Shown here: positions 22,353-31,390 of the stretch, one piece after another
Layout of the letters: every line of letters starts with the position of its first letter
Numbering within the stretch: the stretch's first letter is position 1
Assembly: GCA_963580285.1 (NCBI GenBank)
Contig: OY757011.1
Coordinates: forward strand, 103,426,507 to 103,490,506
From: Lucinisca nassula
Taxonomy: Eukaryota; Mollusca; Bivalvia; Lucinida; Lucinidae
Direction of reading: 5' to 3'
DNA length: 64,000 nt
Notes under the pieces: generated by a model
Databases searched by the model: none
Told to the model about the DNA's origin: nothing
What the model saw: the letters and a program-made list of their open reading frames with translations, nothing else
Made by a program: the position numbers and the translations under genes

Positions 22353-22672
22353 TTGCCGGCCTCAGTAGCTCAGTTGGATGTGCGACTGACAGGTGCTCAG
22401 GGTTACGCAGGTTTGATACCTGCCTACCGGCAACATTCTCTCATGAAGTTTGATCATGAAATCGTTTCTATGGTCATACTCTCCCTTCTGCTGATTCAAG
22501 AAGGGCAGTTGTCGGTTTCTGGCGAAAGAATGTGCCCTGTACTGGTTAACCGCTTACGTATAAGCCTGCCCAGGAAAAGTGTGGATAGATAAACTTTCCG
22601 GCTCAAAAATGACGTAAAATAGTGTTGACTGGGCTGTTGAACTCCAATACAAACAAACAAATAAACAAACAA
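22353..22672 (+). mobile_element. tRNA-headed SINE family S3
   Basis: Head GTAGCTCAGTTGGATGTGCG and GCAGGTTTGATACCTGCC. The body contains GTACTGGTTAACCGCTTACG and AAGCCTGCCCAGGAAAAGTG, clearly related to the family C core, and ends in AACAAACAAATAAACAAAC. Links the headless family C to a tRNA-headed SINE. Confidence 0.75.
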
Positions 22673-22839
22673 GTGATACAATTTTTCTTGTGACCTGTAA
22701 AATTCAATTGTGAACACTGCATTTGTACATTTTCTTTTTTATCCAGGTAACAGTTATCTATAGCCATGCTAGTATTGTCCCTATGACGTCTGAGTACAAT
22801 AAAAGTCCTAAAAAATTTGGACACCTTGAGAACTTGCTG

Positions 22840-22990
22840 TAATTCTCCTAAAATTTTAACAAATTTGTTTCATGATCCAGAAGTACAGTACAAAAGGTGC
22901 AGACAGAATGGCAAACAGTGTAGACCCTGATCAGACTGCTCTGATCTGGGTCTGCACTGTTTGCATAATACTTAGGATCATTACAGTACT
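22840..22990. mobile_element. MITE family H3
   Basis: Palindrome GCAAACAGTGTAGACCCTGA with its inverse, flanked by TAATTCTCCTAAAATTTTAA on one side and ATACTTAGGATCATTACAGT on the other. Copies also at 23130-23340, 26087-26255, 51267-51480 and palindromes at 39484-39555 and 41966-42030. Confidence 0.55.
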
Positions 22991-23129
22991 ATGTAAAGAG
23001 GATCATTAAATATTTTGTAATTGCTTAAAATACAGAATTTAAGGGTTACCTGAAACAGTGTAAGTCACCGGTCAGGATCAGCCTTCAGTGAAGATTTTGT
23101 TGCTGGTGGGAAATCTGAAAGCAATTGTA

Positions 23130-23340
23130 CCGTAATGATGGTAAGTATTGGGACAGATAGGCCTAAGCAAACAGTGAAGACCCAGATCAGACTGCTCCTG
23201 AAGGAGTATTCTGATCAGGGTCTACATTGTTTGCCATTCCATTATGGACCTTTTGGACTCCTTGCTGGATCGTGAAAATATTTGTCGAAATTTTAAGAGA
23301 ATTACGGCAAGTCTTTAACATGTCCGAATTTTTAGGATTT
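23130..23340. mobile_element. MITE family H3, second copy
   Basis: Reverse orientation relative to the previous copy: CCGTAATGATGGTAAGTATT at the left, palindrome at 23163-23240, AATTTTAAGAGAATTACGGC and TTTTTAGGATTTTTA at the right. Confidence 0.55.
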
Positions 23341-23388
23341 TTAGAGTATTTGTCAACAGTCTTGACTCATTGTTTTCAATTGTTTCAG

Positions 23389-23450
23389 GAATCCAGGAGA
23401 AAGTCCACCACTGTACAGAAGGCTTGTTCTTGGCAGTTCACCATTACTTA
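23389..23450 (+). CDS. Candidate internal exon (unknown gene, 3' part)
   Basis: Strong acceptor TGTTTTCAATTGTTTCAG and strong donor TTA/GTAAGT bound 62 bp of unique sequence. In phase with the previous candidate exon it encodes ESRRKSTTVQKACSWQFTIT plus two bases. The other two frames are also open (one gives IQEKVHHCTEGLFLAVHHYL), so the frame is chosen only by phase agreement with 21846-21911 and 25039-25072. Confidence 0.45.
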
Positions 23451-23456
23451 GTAAGT

Positions 23457-24046
23457 TGTTTGTTTGAGTAAGTTGTTTGCTTGTGTTAAGTTTTACATCC
23501 CATTCAAAACTATTTGGTTCATTTTGGAGACGTTGCTTCCAATTTTGTGGGACTTTTTCCTGACATTGAGATGAAATAACATCTCAAGTCCTGCCACCCA
23601 AAGAAACCACTAGGGTTTCTGGAGTGGTCAGACACACCACTTTTCCTGGGCAGGCTTAGACCTTTTAAATAGTTTACAAGTACTCAAATGTGCGGTTGGT
23701 TTCAACTCTGCACAGACACACCATGCAGCCAAGTCTATTTCTCTAAGCTCGCCCCTGCCCATCAGGGCTTGAAGAAATAGATGGGCTGCATGATGCTTCC
23801 ACGCAGAGCTGAAACTGTCCGCGCACACTAGTACTGGTAAACTGCTCAAAGGTTCTAAGCCTTCCAGGGACAGCGGTGCGAGGCGGACCATCCATGCTTA
23901 TAAACCCTATTGGTTTGATTGGGCGACAGGGCTTGTGATGTCATTTCATCTCAATGTCGGGTAAAAGTCCCACAAAATTGGAAGCGTCTCCAAAATTACC
24001 TATACTGTGTTGACAGGGATGTTAAACCTCAAATCAAACAAACAAA
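23457..24046. repeat. Head-to-head pair of family C SINEs
   Basis: An antisense copy (23457-23752) abuts a sense copy (23752-24046) at CTCGCCCCTGCCCATCAGGG, so the 5' ends meet and form a roughly 590-bp inverted repeat that could fold in RNA. Both have the tail box GTTAAACCTCAAATC or its worn form. Confidence 0.7.
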
Positions 24047-24159
24047 CTACTTCTCTAAGCCTCAATGGTGCTTAAATATTAAAGTTCTACTGGGAAAGTG
24101 CAGTAAGGAAATAATAAAGTGTACACAAACCAAAGAAAATTATTGAAATATTGCTCCAT

Positions 24160-24910
24160 ATAATTTTCTTTTAAGAAGAAAAATTGTGGTATTTTTCTTT
24201 TTTTCTTCTCAAAATATAGATTGTGGGTACACGTTAGAACCGCCTCATCGACATCACGAAAACATGCCTATATAATTTTGACCCCCTTGAACCCCACTTT
24301 TATATAGTAAAACTGGGGTTTCCCGGGTTATACCTTATTTTTCTTATTTCTGCTCAAAATATAGATTGTGGGTACTCGTTAGAACCGCCTCATCTCTTAG
24401 TTCTGCTCTAAAATATAGATTGTGGGTACTCGCTAGAACCGCCTCATCTCTTATTTCTGCTCTAAAATATAGATTGTGGGTACTCGTTAGGACCGCCTCA
24501 TCTCTTAGTTCTGCTCTAAAATATAGATTGTGGGTACTCGCTAGAACCGCCTCATCTCTTATTTCTGCTCTAAAATATAGATTGTGGGTACTCGTTAGGA
24601 CCGCCTCATCTCTTAGTTCTGCTCTAAAATATAGATTGTGGGTACTCGCTAGAACCGCCTCATCTCTTATTTCTGCTCTAAAGCAGAAATAAGAAAAATA
24701 TCACAATGTTTCATCCTGAAATTTTCATTTTTTCGGCGATAAAGGTGGCAATGTATTTGTGTAGGTGTGTTTGCGTAATGGTACCCAAAATCTATATTTT
24801 AGAGCAGAAATAAGAGTAATTAAGTTTTACTGTTACCCCTGTAAACCCCAGTTTTACTGTAATAGTGGGGTTCAAGGGGATCAGAATTATATAGGCATGT
24901 TTTCGTGATG
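24160..24910. mobile_element. FB1 MITE with internally amplified arm
   Basis: FB1 end CATCACGAAAACATGCCTAT at 24252 and end boxes near 24780 and 24910 flank an array of the FB1 arm (24347-24683). The right part carries a second half copy in inverted sense. Confidence 0.65.
24347..24683 (+). repeat. 54-bp tandem array, 108-bp dimeric
   Basis: Six 54-bp units containing CTCTAAAATATAGATTGTGG alternate between GTACTCGCTAGAACC/CTTATTT and GTACTCGTTAGGACC/CTTAGTT versions, giving a 108-bp higher-order unit. Because 54 is divisible by three, it makes an 18-residue repeated open frame that is an artefact, not a gene. Confidence 0.85.
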
Positions 24911-25038
24911 ATGGGGGTCAACTCTTGCAGGAAAGTGAAAGGCTTTCAGGAAAAGCCATTCATGCGTAATGATATTTGTGATTTTTACAAACACATGCAT
25001 ATTTACCTTCATATTGTGTATGCAACTGTGTTTTTCAG

Positions 25039-25072
25039 TATGAAGGGTGTTACAAAATCTGGCTATTTATGG
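25039..25072 (+). CDS. Candidate small exon (unknown gene, 3' part)
   Basis: Acceptor TGCAACTGTGTTTTTCAG, donor TGG/GTAATA, 34 bp. Joined to the two bases left from 23450 it reads Y then MKGVTKSGYLW and ends in phase 0. A short length gives little independent support; the phase agreement with both neighbours is the main argument. Confidence 0.35.
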
Positions 25073-25199
25073 GTAATATGCATAATGACAGTTGAAGTTG
25101 TTTATTTGAAACTTTTTCTTCCTCTCCTTTGTCTTCTTCTTCTTCATCCTCCTCCCTCTTCTTCTTCTTCATCTGTATTGTGTATTTTTTTGCCTAAAG

Positions 25200-25247
25200 G
25201 GTGCTACTCCTCTGTCTGTCTCAGACTCTGAGAAATCTGTCTCTTAA
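25200..25247 (+). CDS. Candidate terminal exon with stop
   Basis: A very long pyrimidine tract (about 25110-25195) ending TTTTTTTGCCTAAAG precedes it. In phase 0 it encodes GATPLSVSDSEKSVS and TAA at 25245-25247. A second acceptor exists at GTCTGTCTCAG (25223). In another frame the sequence stays open for about 60 codons if the two SINE insertions downstream are ignored, so the assignment is uncertain. Confidence 0.38.
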   Translation, partial: GATPLSVSDSEKSVS

Positions 25248-25284
25248 CATGTCAGCCAGTGAGAGGGCCTTGATGGCCTTTGAT

Positions 25285-25583
25285 AGCCCCTGCCCATCGG
25301 GGCTTGAAGAAATAGATAGGCTGCATGATGTTTCCACGCAGAGCTGAAACCGACCCATACACGAGTACTGGTAATCCGCTTAGAGGATCTAAGCCTGCCC
25401 CGGCATTGCGGTGGGTGTTGGCTCCTTCATACATATGAACCCTATTGTTTTCATAGGGCGGCAGGGATTGAGATTTAATTTCATCTCAATGTCAGGTAAA
25501 ATTCCCACAAAATTGGAAGCAACGTCTCCAAAATGACCTTTACAGTGTTGACAGGGACGTTAAACTTCAAATCAAGCAAGCAA
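25285..25583 (+). mobile_element. SINE family C with 13-bp target duplication
   Basis: Full-length sense copy, AGCCCCTGCCCATCGGGGCT to ATCAAGCAAGCAA. GATGGCCTTTGAT repeats at 25272-25284 and 25584-25596. Lies just after the candidate stop, so in a probable 3' UTR. Confidence 0.8.
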
Positions 25584-25666
25584 GATGGCCTTTGATCACT
25601 TGCCTAAGTCATTCATAGCCTATAGAGCAAACAAATACAGATTAAACTCATACCTGCCAAAGGAAG

Positions 25667-26006
25667 TGTGTGTGTGTGTGAATTCGGGTTTAAAGTTGCT
25701 TTCAACAATTTTTCAGTCATATCACGACGGTGTCTGGTTGTGACAGGGAGCTCAATGCTCACTTTTATAGTGCTGCCTCACTGAAGTATCAAGTCCCAGA
25801 CACATTACATGATACCACACCCAGTCACATTATCCTGACACTGGGTCAACCAGTCCTAGCTCTACCCCGTAAATCTGAGTGCCAAGCGAGGAGCAGCTAG
25901 TACCATTTTTAACGACTTTGGTATGTCGCGGCCCGGGATCGAACCCTTGACCTCCCGTTCCCCGGAGCGGACACTCTACCAACTGAGCTATCGGGGGCCG
26001 GTATCA
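25667..26006 (-). mobile_element. SINE family S2 with 11-bp target duplication
   Basis: Antisense: (GT)n tail first, box B region GGGATCGAACCCTTGACC, box A complement TACCAACTGAGCTATCGGGG. GCCAAAGGAAG repeats at 25656-25666 and 26007-26017. Confidence 0.85.
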
Positions 26007-26086
26007 GCCAAAGGAAGACATTGAACTTACCATAAAGACATTGAACCTTCCATAAAGATCCTAAAGATCTAGATACCTTGACTTAA

Positions 26087-26255
26087 CGTAATTCTCCTAA
26101 AATTTTGACAAATTTGTTACACGATCCAGCAAGAAGTCTATAAGGTGCAGAAGGCATGAAAAACAGTGTAGACCCTGATCAGACTGCTCCTTCAGGAGCA
26201 GTCTGATCTGGGTCTTCACTGTTTCTGTCCCAATACTTAGGATCATTATGGTAAT
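26087..26255. mobile_element. MITE family H3
   Basis: TAATTCTCCTAAAATTTTGA, palindrome AAACAGTGTAGACCCTGATC with inverse, then CAATACTTAGGATCATTATG. Confidence 0.55.
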
Positions 26256-26490
26256 TCCCTTGTTCTTGAATAAATTATTTTTTTCCATATCCTTTTGGTA
26301 TAATATATTTATTAAATTCACTAACTGAAGATCTTATCTGGATCCACATTGTTCGCAAAGGCAGGGAAACAGCAGAACATGGGTTTGACTCACTAACAAA
26401 AAAGTGTAGTGGTTTCACTTTTCTCACTGGTATAGTGGTCAGTGACCATTTATTAAAAGTAACTTTTTCTTCATTTCAAGTGAAAACATA

Positions 26491-26650
26491 GAAGCCTCCA
26501 TGGTCGAGTGGTTACGCTACTCGCCTTGTAAACCAGGGATCGCAGGTTCGATCCCGGGCTTCTCCAGACTTTCGGATGAGTCTTTAAACCGAGGTCCCGT
26601 CTCCGTATGACCTTAGCTGTTGGTGGGACGTAAAACTGAAACACTCACTC
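26491..26650 (+). mobile_element. SINE S1, complete, with 13-bp target duplication
   Basis: GAAGCCTCCATGGTCGAGTG start, box B GCAGGTTCGATCCCGGG, ACTCACTC end. AAGTGAAAACATA repeats exactly at 26478-26490 and 26651-26663. The least diverged S1 copy here, so probably the youngest. Confidence 0.9.
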
Positions 26651-26864
26651 AAGTGAAAACATATGCTTCAAAAACATACCAGATGCTTTTCAATTTTCCA
26701 CTTTGAAGGTTTGGAATTTCAGGTAAATATATAAATGTACCATGTTTACCTTAAAACTGAGATACTCATAAGCGATCAAACAGTTGCCTGTTCCAACAAG
26801 TTCACAATCATGCTATCAAAAACACAGAATATTTTTGCTGAAAAAGATTCAGTCTGAGAAAGTT

Positions 26865-28215
26865 TTTAGCTCACCTGACCGAAGTTCATGGCGAGCTTTT
26901 GTGACTGCGAGATGTCCGGCGTCATTGTTCTTCGTGCGTAAACTTTTCTTGTGAACACTCTAAGAGGCCACAGTTTTGGTCCTATCGTCATCAAACTTGC
27001 TCAGAGTGATCATCATGACAATATCTCAGTCAAGTTTGAACATGGGTCATGCATGTCTGGTCAGAAAGTAGTTTAGATGGTCAAATCATAGAAAAACCTT
27101 GTTAACACTCTAGAGGCCACAGTTTTGGTCCAGTCATCATCAAACTTGCTCAGAATGATCATCATGACAATATCTGGGTCAAGTTCAAATATGGGTCATG
27201 TCCAGTCAAAAATTAGGTTAGTAGGTCAAATCATAGAAAAACCTTGTGAACACTCTACAGGCCACTTCTTTGCTCCAAAAATCATCAAACTTGCTTAGAA
27301 TGATTATCTTGACAATATCTCAGTCAAGTTCGAATATGGATCATGTCAGGTCAGTAGGTTAAATCATAGAAAAACCTTGTGAGCGCTAGAGGCTACAGTT
27401 TTGGTCTAATCATCATCAAACTTACTCAGAATGATCATCTTGACAAGATTGAATATGGGTCATGTCAGGTTAAAAAGTAGGTCAGAAGGTCAAATCATAG
27501 AAAAAAATCTTGTGAACACTAGAGGCCACAGTTCAAACCTGCTCAGAATGATTATCTTGACAATATCTCAGTCAAGTTTGAATATGGGTCATGTTGGGCC
27601 AGAAAGTAGGTCAAATAATAGAAAACCTTGTTAACACACTATTGAGGACACAGTTTTTGTCCAATCATCATCAAACTTGCTCAGAATAATGATCTAGACA
27701 ATATCTCAGTCAGGTTCGAATATGGGTCATGTCAGGTCAATCAGTAGGCTGCCATTGTAGGTTGACAGTGACCTGTGACCTGCTTTATCATAAACTTTTG
27801 AACCATTTGAGATAGAGCCTTCATATTTGGCATGCAGGTTTCTTGTGGCAAGGGCTTTCCACTCATACAATTTTTTTTTACCTGTGACCTTGACCTATTT
27901 TGTCATAACTTTTGATCCATTTGAGATAGAGCTTTCATATTTAATATGTAGGTTCCTAGTGAAAAGGCTTCCCACTCATAGAAAGGATTTTGACCTGTGA
28001 CCTTGACCTACTTTTGAATGGTTTGAGATTGAGCCTCCATATCTGACATCGGTTTCTTTTGAAAAGGGCTTCTCACGGCGCACAAACAGTTCTGACCTGT
28101 GACCTTGACTTTGACCAGTGACCTTCTTTATCATAACTTAAAAACCATTAGAGATAGAGCCCGAGCCTTCATATTTTGCATGTTCTGTATTGTCAAAGGG
28201 AACTACTGACTCATA
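26865..28215 (+). mobile_element. Tandem-core element E, no 3' terminus seen
   Basis: Head TTTTTAGCTCACCTGACCGA and GCGAGCTTTTGTGACTGCG, then units of about 130-145 bp marked by CATCAAACTTGCTCAGAATG, TTGACAATATCTCAGTCAAG and TTGTGAACACTCTAGAGGCC. From about 27770 the pattern changes to TGACCTGTGACCTTGACC units. The usual CCTCTTGTT tail is missing, suggesting 3' truncation. Confidence 0.55.
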
Positions 28216-28969
28216 AGTCTAGCTTCAGACATAGGCCTGTCTGTCCCAATAATTAGAATCATTATGGTAATAAATATGGATATCTGAATTCTATATAGAG
28301 GAATTCAAAAACCATGGTAAGTTTCATTGTATAAGCAATGTGCAAAACTGATTTCATTAGCATTAACGTTACATGTTGTCCAAACTGTCCGCTTTTATGT
28401 CCAAAATCATGAACATTAGGTGTCATTGTATACCACTGCAGTTTTCATTGTGGTCATATCTTCAGCTTTGAACATAAAGGTAATAAATGAACAGGTAGAC
28501 GTTGACATTATCTTTGATTAAGGTAACACTTTCTTTCCATGTAGTTATTAATAGTCATATAATTGACGATTTGATAAATACTAGTCCTGCACAGTTCAGT
28601 GTTGACATCAACGGGATACATAGGGGGAATTGGGGCTATTTCCTAGTGAATTTCAGTTTTCGAAGAGTTGCTGGAATTAAGTGAATTTGAAAATGGATTT
28701 AAAGGTAAATACTTTGCAAATCTTGATAAAACTGTTCATGGTTTGAGATACCATGTTCTGTAATGGAATGTCAGGTAGTTTTTTTTTGCTGGAACTCCGG
28801 TGATTAATGATTGGCTCGAAATAAGTTGAATAATCTTGAATGGGCTGTATAACCAAAAAAACAACAATAAAAAGATAACTGTTGATTGGATCATATACTG
28901 GCAATGTCAACCATAAATTGTATAGATTATATACAAAGCAAGAATAAATACTGCCTATACTATCTCTTT
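28216..28969. other. AT-rich stretch with one weak exon candidate
   Basis: CTTTCTTTCCATGTAG precedes an open frame from 28545 to a stop at 28682 whose second half reads VDINGIHRGNWGYFLVNFSF. It could be an exon ending at AATTAA/GTGAAT, but nothing corroborates it. A H3-type end (CAATAATTAGAATCATTATG) lies at about 28238. Confidence 0.2.
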
Positions 28970-29258
28970 CATCACGAAAACACGCCTACAGAATTTTGAC
29001 CCCCTTGAAGCCCACTTTTATACAGTAAAAATGGGGTTTACAGGGGTAAACATTATTTTTCTTATTTCTGCTCTAAAATATAGATTGTGGGTACTCGTTA
29101 GAACCGCCTCATTGAGGCGTTTCTAACAAGTACCCATAATCTATATTTTGAGCAGAAACAAGAAAAATATCACAATTTTTCATCTTAAAATTTTCGATTT
29201 TTTTTTTGTTTCAAGGATAAAGTTTACAATATATTTGTATAGGCATGTTTTTGTAATG
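28970..29258 (+). mobile_element. Foldback MITE FB1, complete copy
   Basis: CATCACGAAAACACGCCTAC at the left and GGCATGTTTTTGTAATG at the right; central arms GGGTACTCGTTAGAACCGCC and GGCGTTTCTAACAAGTACCC. Confidence 0.75.
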
Positions 29259-29311
29259 TCTCTCTTTCTCTATGAGAGGACTCATAATGACCCAGAAGCA
29301 TTGACATGACA

Positions 29312-29909
29312 TCAACCCTTATCCTGCTGCGCACAAGAACCCCTACCTTTGCAAAAAGTGTAGATCCAGATCAGATGGCTTCTAATCAGGATCTACACTG
29401 TCAGGCATTTTTTGAGCTGAACAAGTTCATAGCAAGTAATTTCATTTGTGAATAGTCAGAAATGTGTGTTAGAAAAATTAATTTATTCAGCAGGATAAGG
29501 GTTAACACTTATTCTGCTGTTCACAACAACCCAGTCCCTATCTAGATTCAGATCAGGTGGCTTCTGCAGAAGCCATCTAATCAGGATCTACACTTCATTC
29601 AGTTTGTGAATTTGAATGAATAAATAACATCAAGTAATTTGATTGGTTGAAATGTAAATGGGTGTGGTTAAATTAATCTATTCAGCAGGATAAGGGTTAA
29701 CCCTTATCTTGCTGTTCACAACAACCCCTATATTTGAAAACAGTGTAGATCCAGATCAGATGGCTTCTGAAGAAACCATCTGATCAGGATCTACACTGTT
29801 TGGCATTCAGTATATGAATTTGTAGCAATAAATTACATCAAGTAATTTGATTGGTTGATAGACAGAAATGGGTGTGGCTTAAATGCATATTCAGCAGGAT
29901 AAGGGTTAA
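29312..29909. repeat. Three head-to-tail PB1 MITEs sharing TTAA sites
   Basis: Copies at 29312-29505, 29502-29700 and 29697-29909. Each junction is a single GGGTTAA(C) shared by neighbours, so each newcomer used the terminal TTAA of the previous copy. The third is nearly intact, the first two have damaged palindromes. Confidence 0.8.
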
Positions 29910-30782
29910 ACCAGGACACAAACAACAAGAATCAAAGCACTGAGAGCACTGTTGGGTCTGTTGCATTTGACCTTGGAAAATGGTCCTGAACAGAGAATTA
30001 AAGATGCATTGTTGAGCTATCTGGAAAAAATGCTTCCAAAAATAAAATACATATAGCCGGTATTTTTAGCTCACCTGTCACGTAGTGACGAGGTGAGCTT
30101 TTGGGATCACTTTTTGTCCGTCATCCGTCGTGCGTGTGTCCGTGCGTCCGTGCATCCGTCCGAGCGCATCCGTGGGCACATGTTGGGTAGACATAAGTTG
30201 GGTACTTGCCGTTTATTCCGTTGTTGTCCAAGAAAAGTAGCCAGTAGCCTGTTGGGTATTTTGTCGCTTGTTGGGTAATTTTGAATGGGAAAATTAACAC
30301 TGTAGTACCCAACAAATGTCCATCTGTAAGAACGTGTGTGTGTGCGTGCGTAAACAATTTCTTCAAACGACATCTCCTCCTAAACCACTGATCGGATTTT
30401 GACCAACCTTCACAGGAATGATCCTTAGGTGGTCCCCTTTCAAAGTTGTTCAAATGGTTCCGGTCCGTTGCACATCTAGGTCACAGGAGCCAAAAATAGA
30501 TTGTTTTTCACCGAAAACTTAAAAAGCTTCTTCTCTGAAACCACAAGGCCCAGGTCTTTGATATTTGGTATGAAGCTTCATCTAGTGGACCCCTACCAAG
30601 ATTGCTCAAATTATAATGCTGGTGCCAAAAATGCCCCCGCCCAGGCCCCTTTGGTTTTACATGGGCTTATATAGGGAAAATCTTTAAAAATCTTCTTCTC
30701 TGAAACCGCAAGACCCAGGTCTTTGATATTTGGTATGAAGCTTCATCTAATGGACCCCTACCAAGATTGTTCAAATTATAGT

Positions 30783-30849
30783 CACTGTGTGGGAGCGTAC
30801 AGTACACTTAACCCGGATGTTCCGATCTGTGTAGTGGACAGATCCTTGT
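30783..30849 (+). repeat. Left terminal inverted repeat
   Basis: Starts CACTGTGTGGGAGCG, ends GACAGATCCTTGT; inverse of 36124-36190. Confidence 0.85.
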
Positions 30850-31390
30850 TCCGATATGTCGGGTATGTTACAGAATGTTTATTTTTGTGTTTTGAAATTA
30901 TTAATCATTAGCATTTCAACTTCATAGCAGTAGTTCGGGAAGCATAACTAAAAGTCTTTTCGACATGCTACCTTGATTTTCTGTTTATTGCTATGATTTC
31001 GTTTATTTTCACATTTGTTTCTAGAAAATCATTATCCTACTTTCGATTTCAAACGCTGCACCGGTACAATTTAATCAAGCTTTGCCACCAACCTTATATG
31101 AAACGACTGCTGATGCATTTTAACTATTTTATGATGTATTTCGGGTCAGCTTTTATTAATATTACTAAACATCTTGCCATATAAGGGCAATTATTTTCAA
31201 AGAAAACGATAGAGGGGTCAAAAACTGGTTTGTATCGCATGTCGCAAAACTGATTTCTCAGCACTGTATGTCGTGTTCCGATCATACTATATTGTGTGTC
31301 CTGATAATACTATAGAGCGATTTCGACATATTCGTAGGATAACATTTAAATACGTTAGCTATTTTTTTTTCTGAAATGGGGAAACTTGGC
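30850..31390. other. Unique interior of the TIR transposon, left
   Basis: AT-rich, only short open frames (about 60 codons), none resembling a transposase. Contains TCGTGTTCCGATCATACTAT-type sequence not seen elsewhere in the window. Confidence 0.4.

Noticed and set aside
24366..24692. 108-residue open frame with an 18-residue repeat
   Set aside because: It is the translation of the 54-bp MITE-derived array; the unit length is divisible by three, so the frame stays open without selection.
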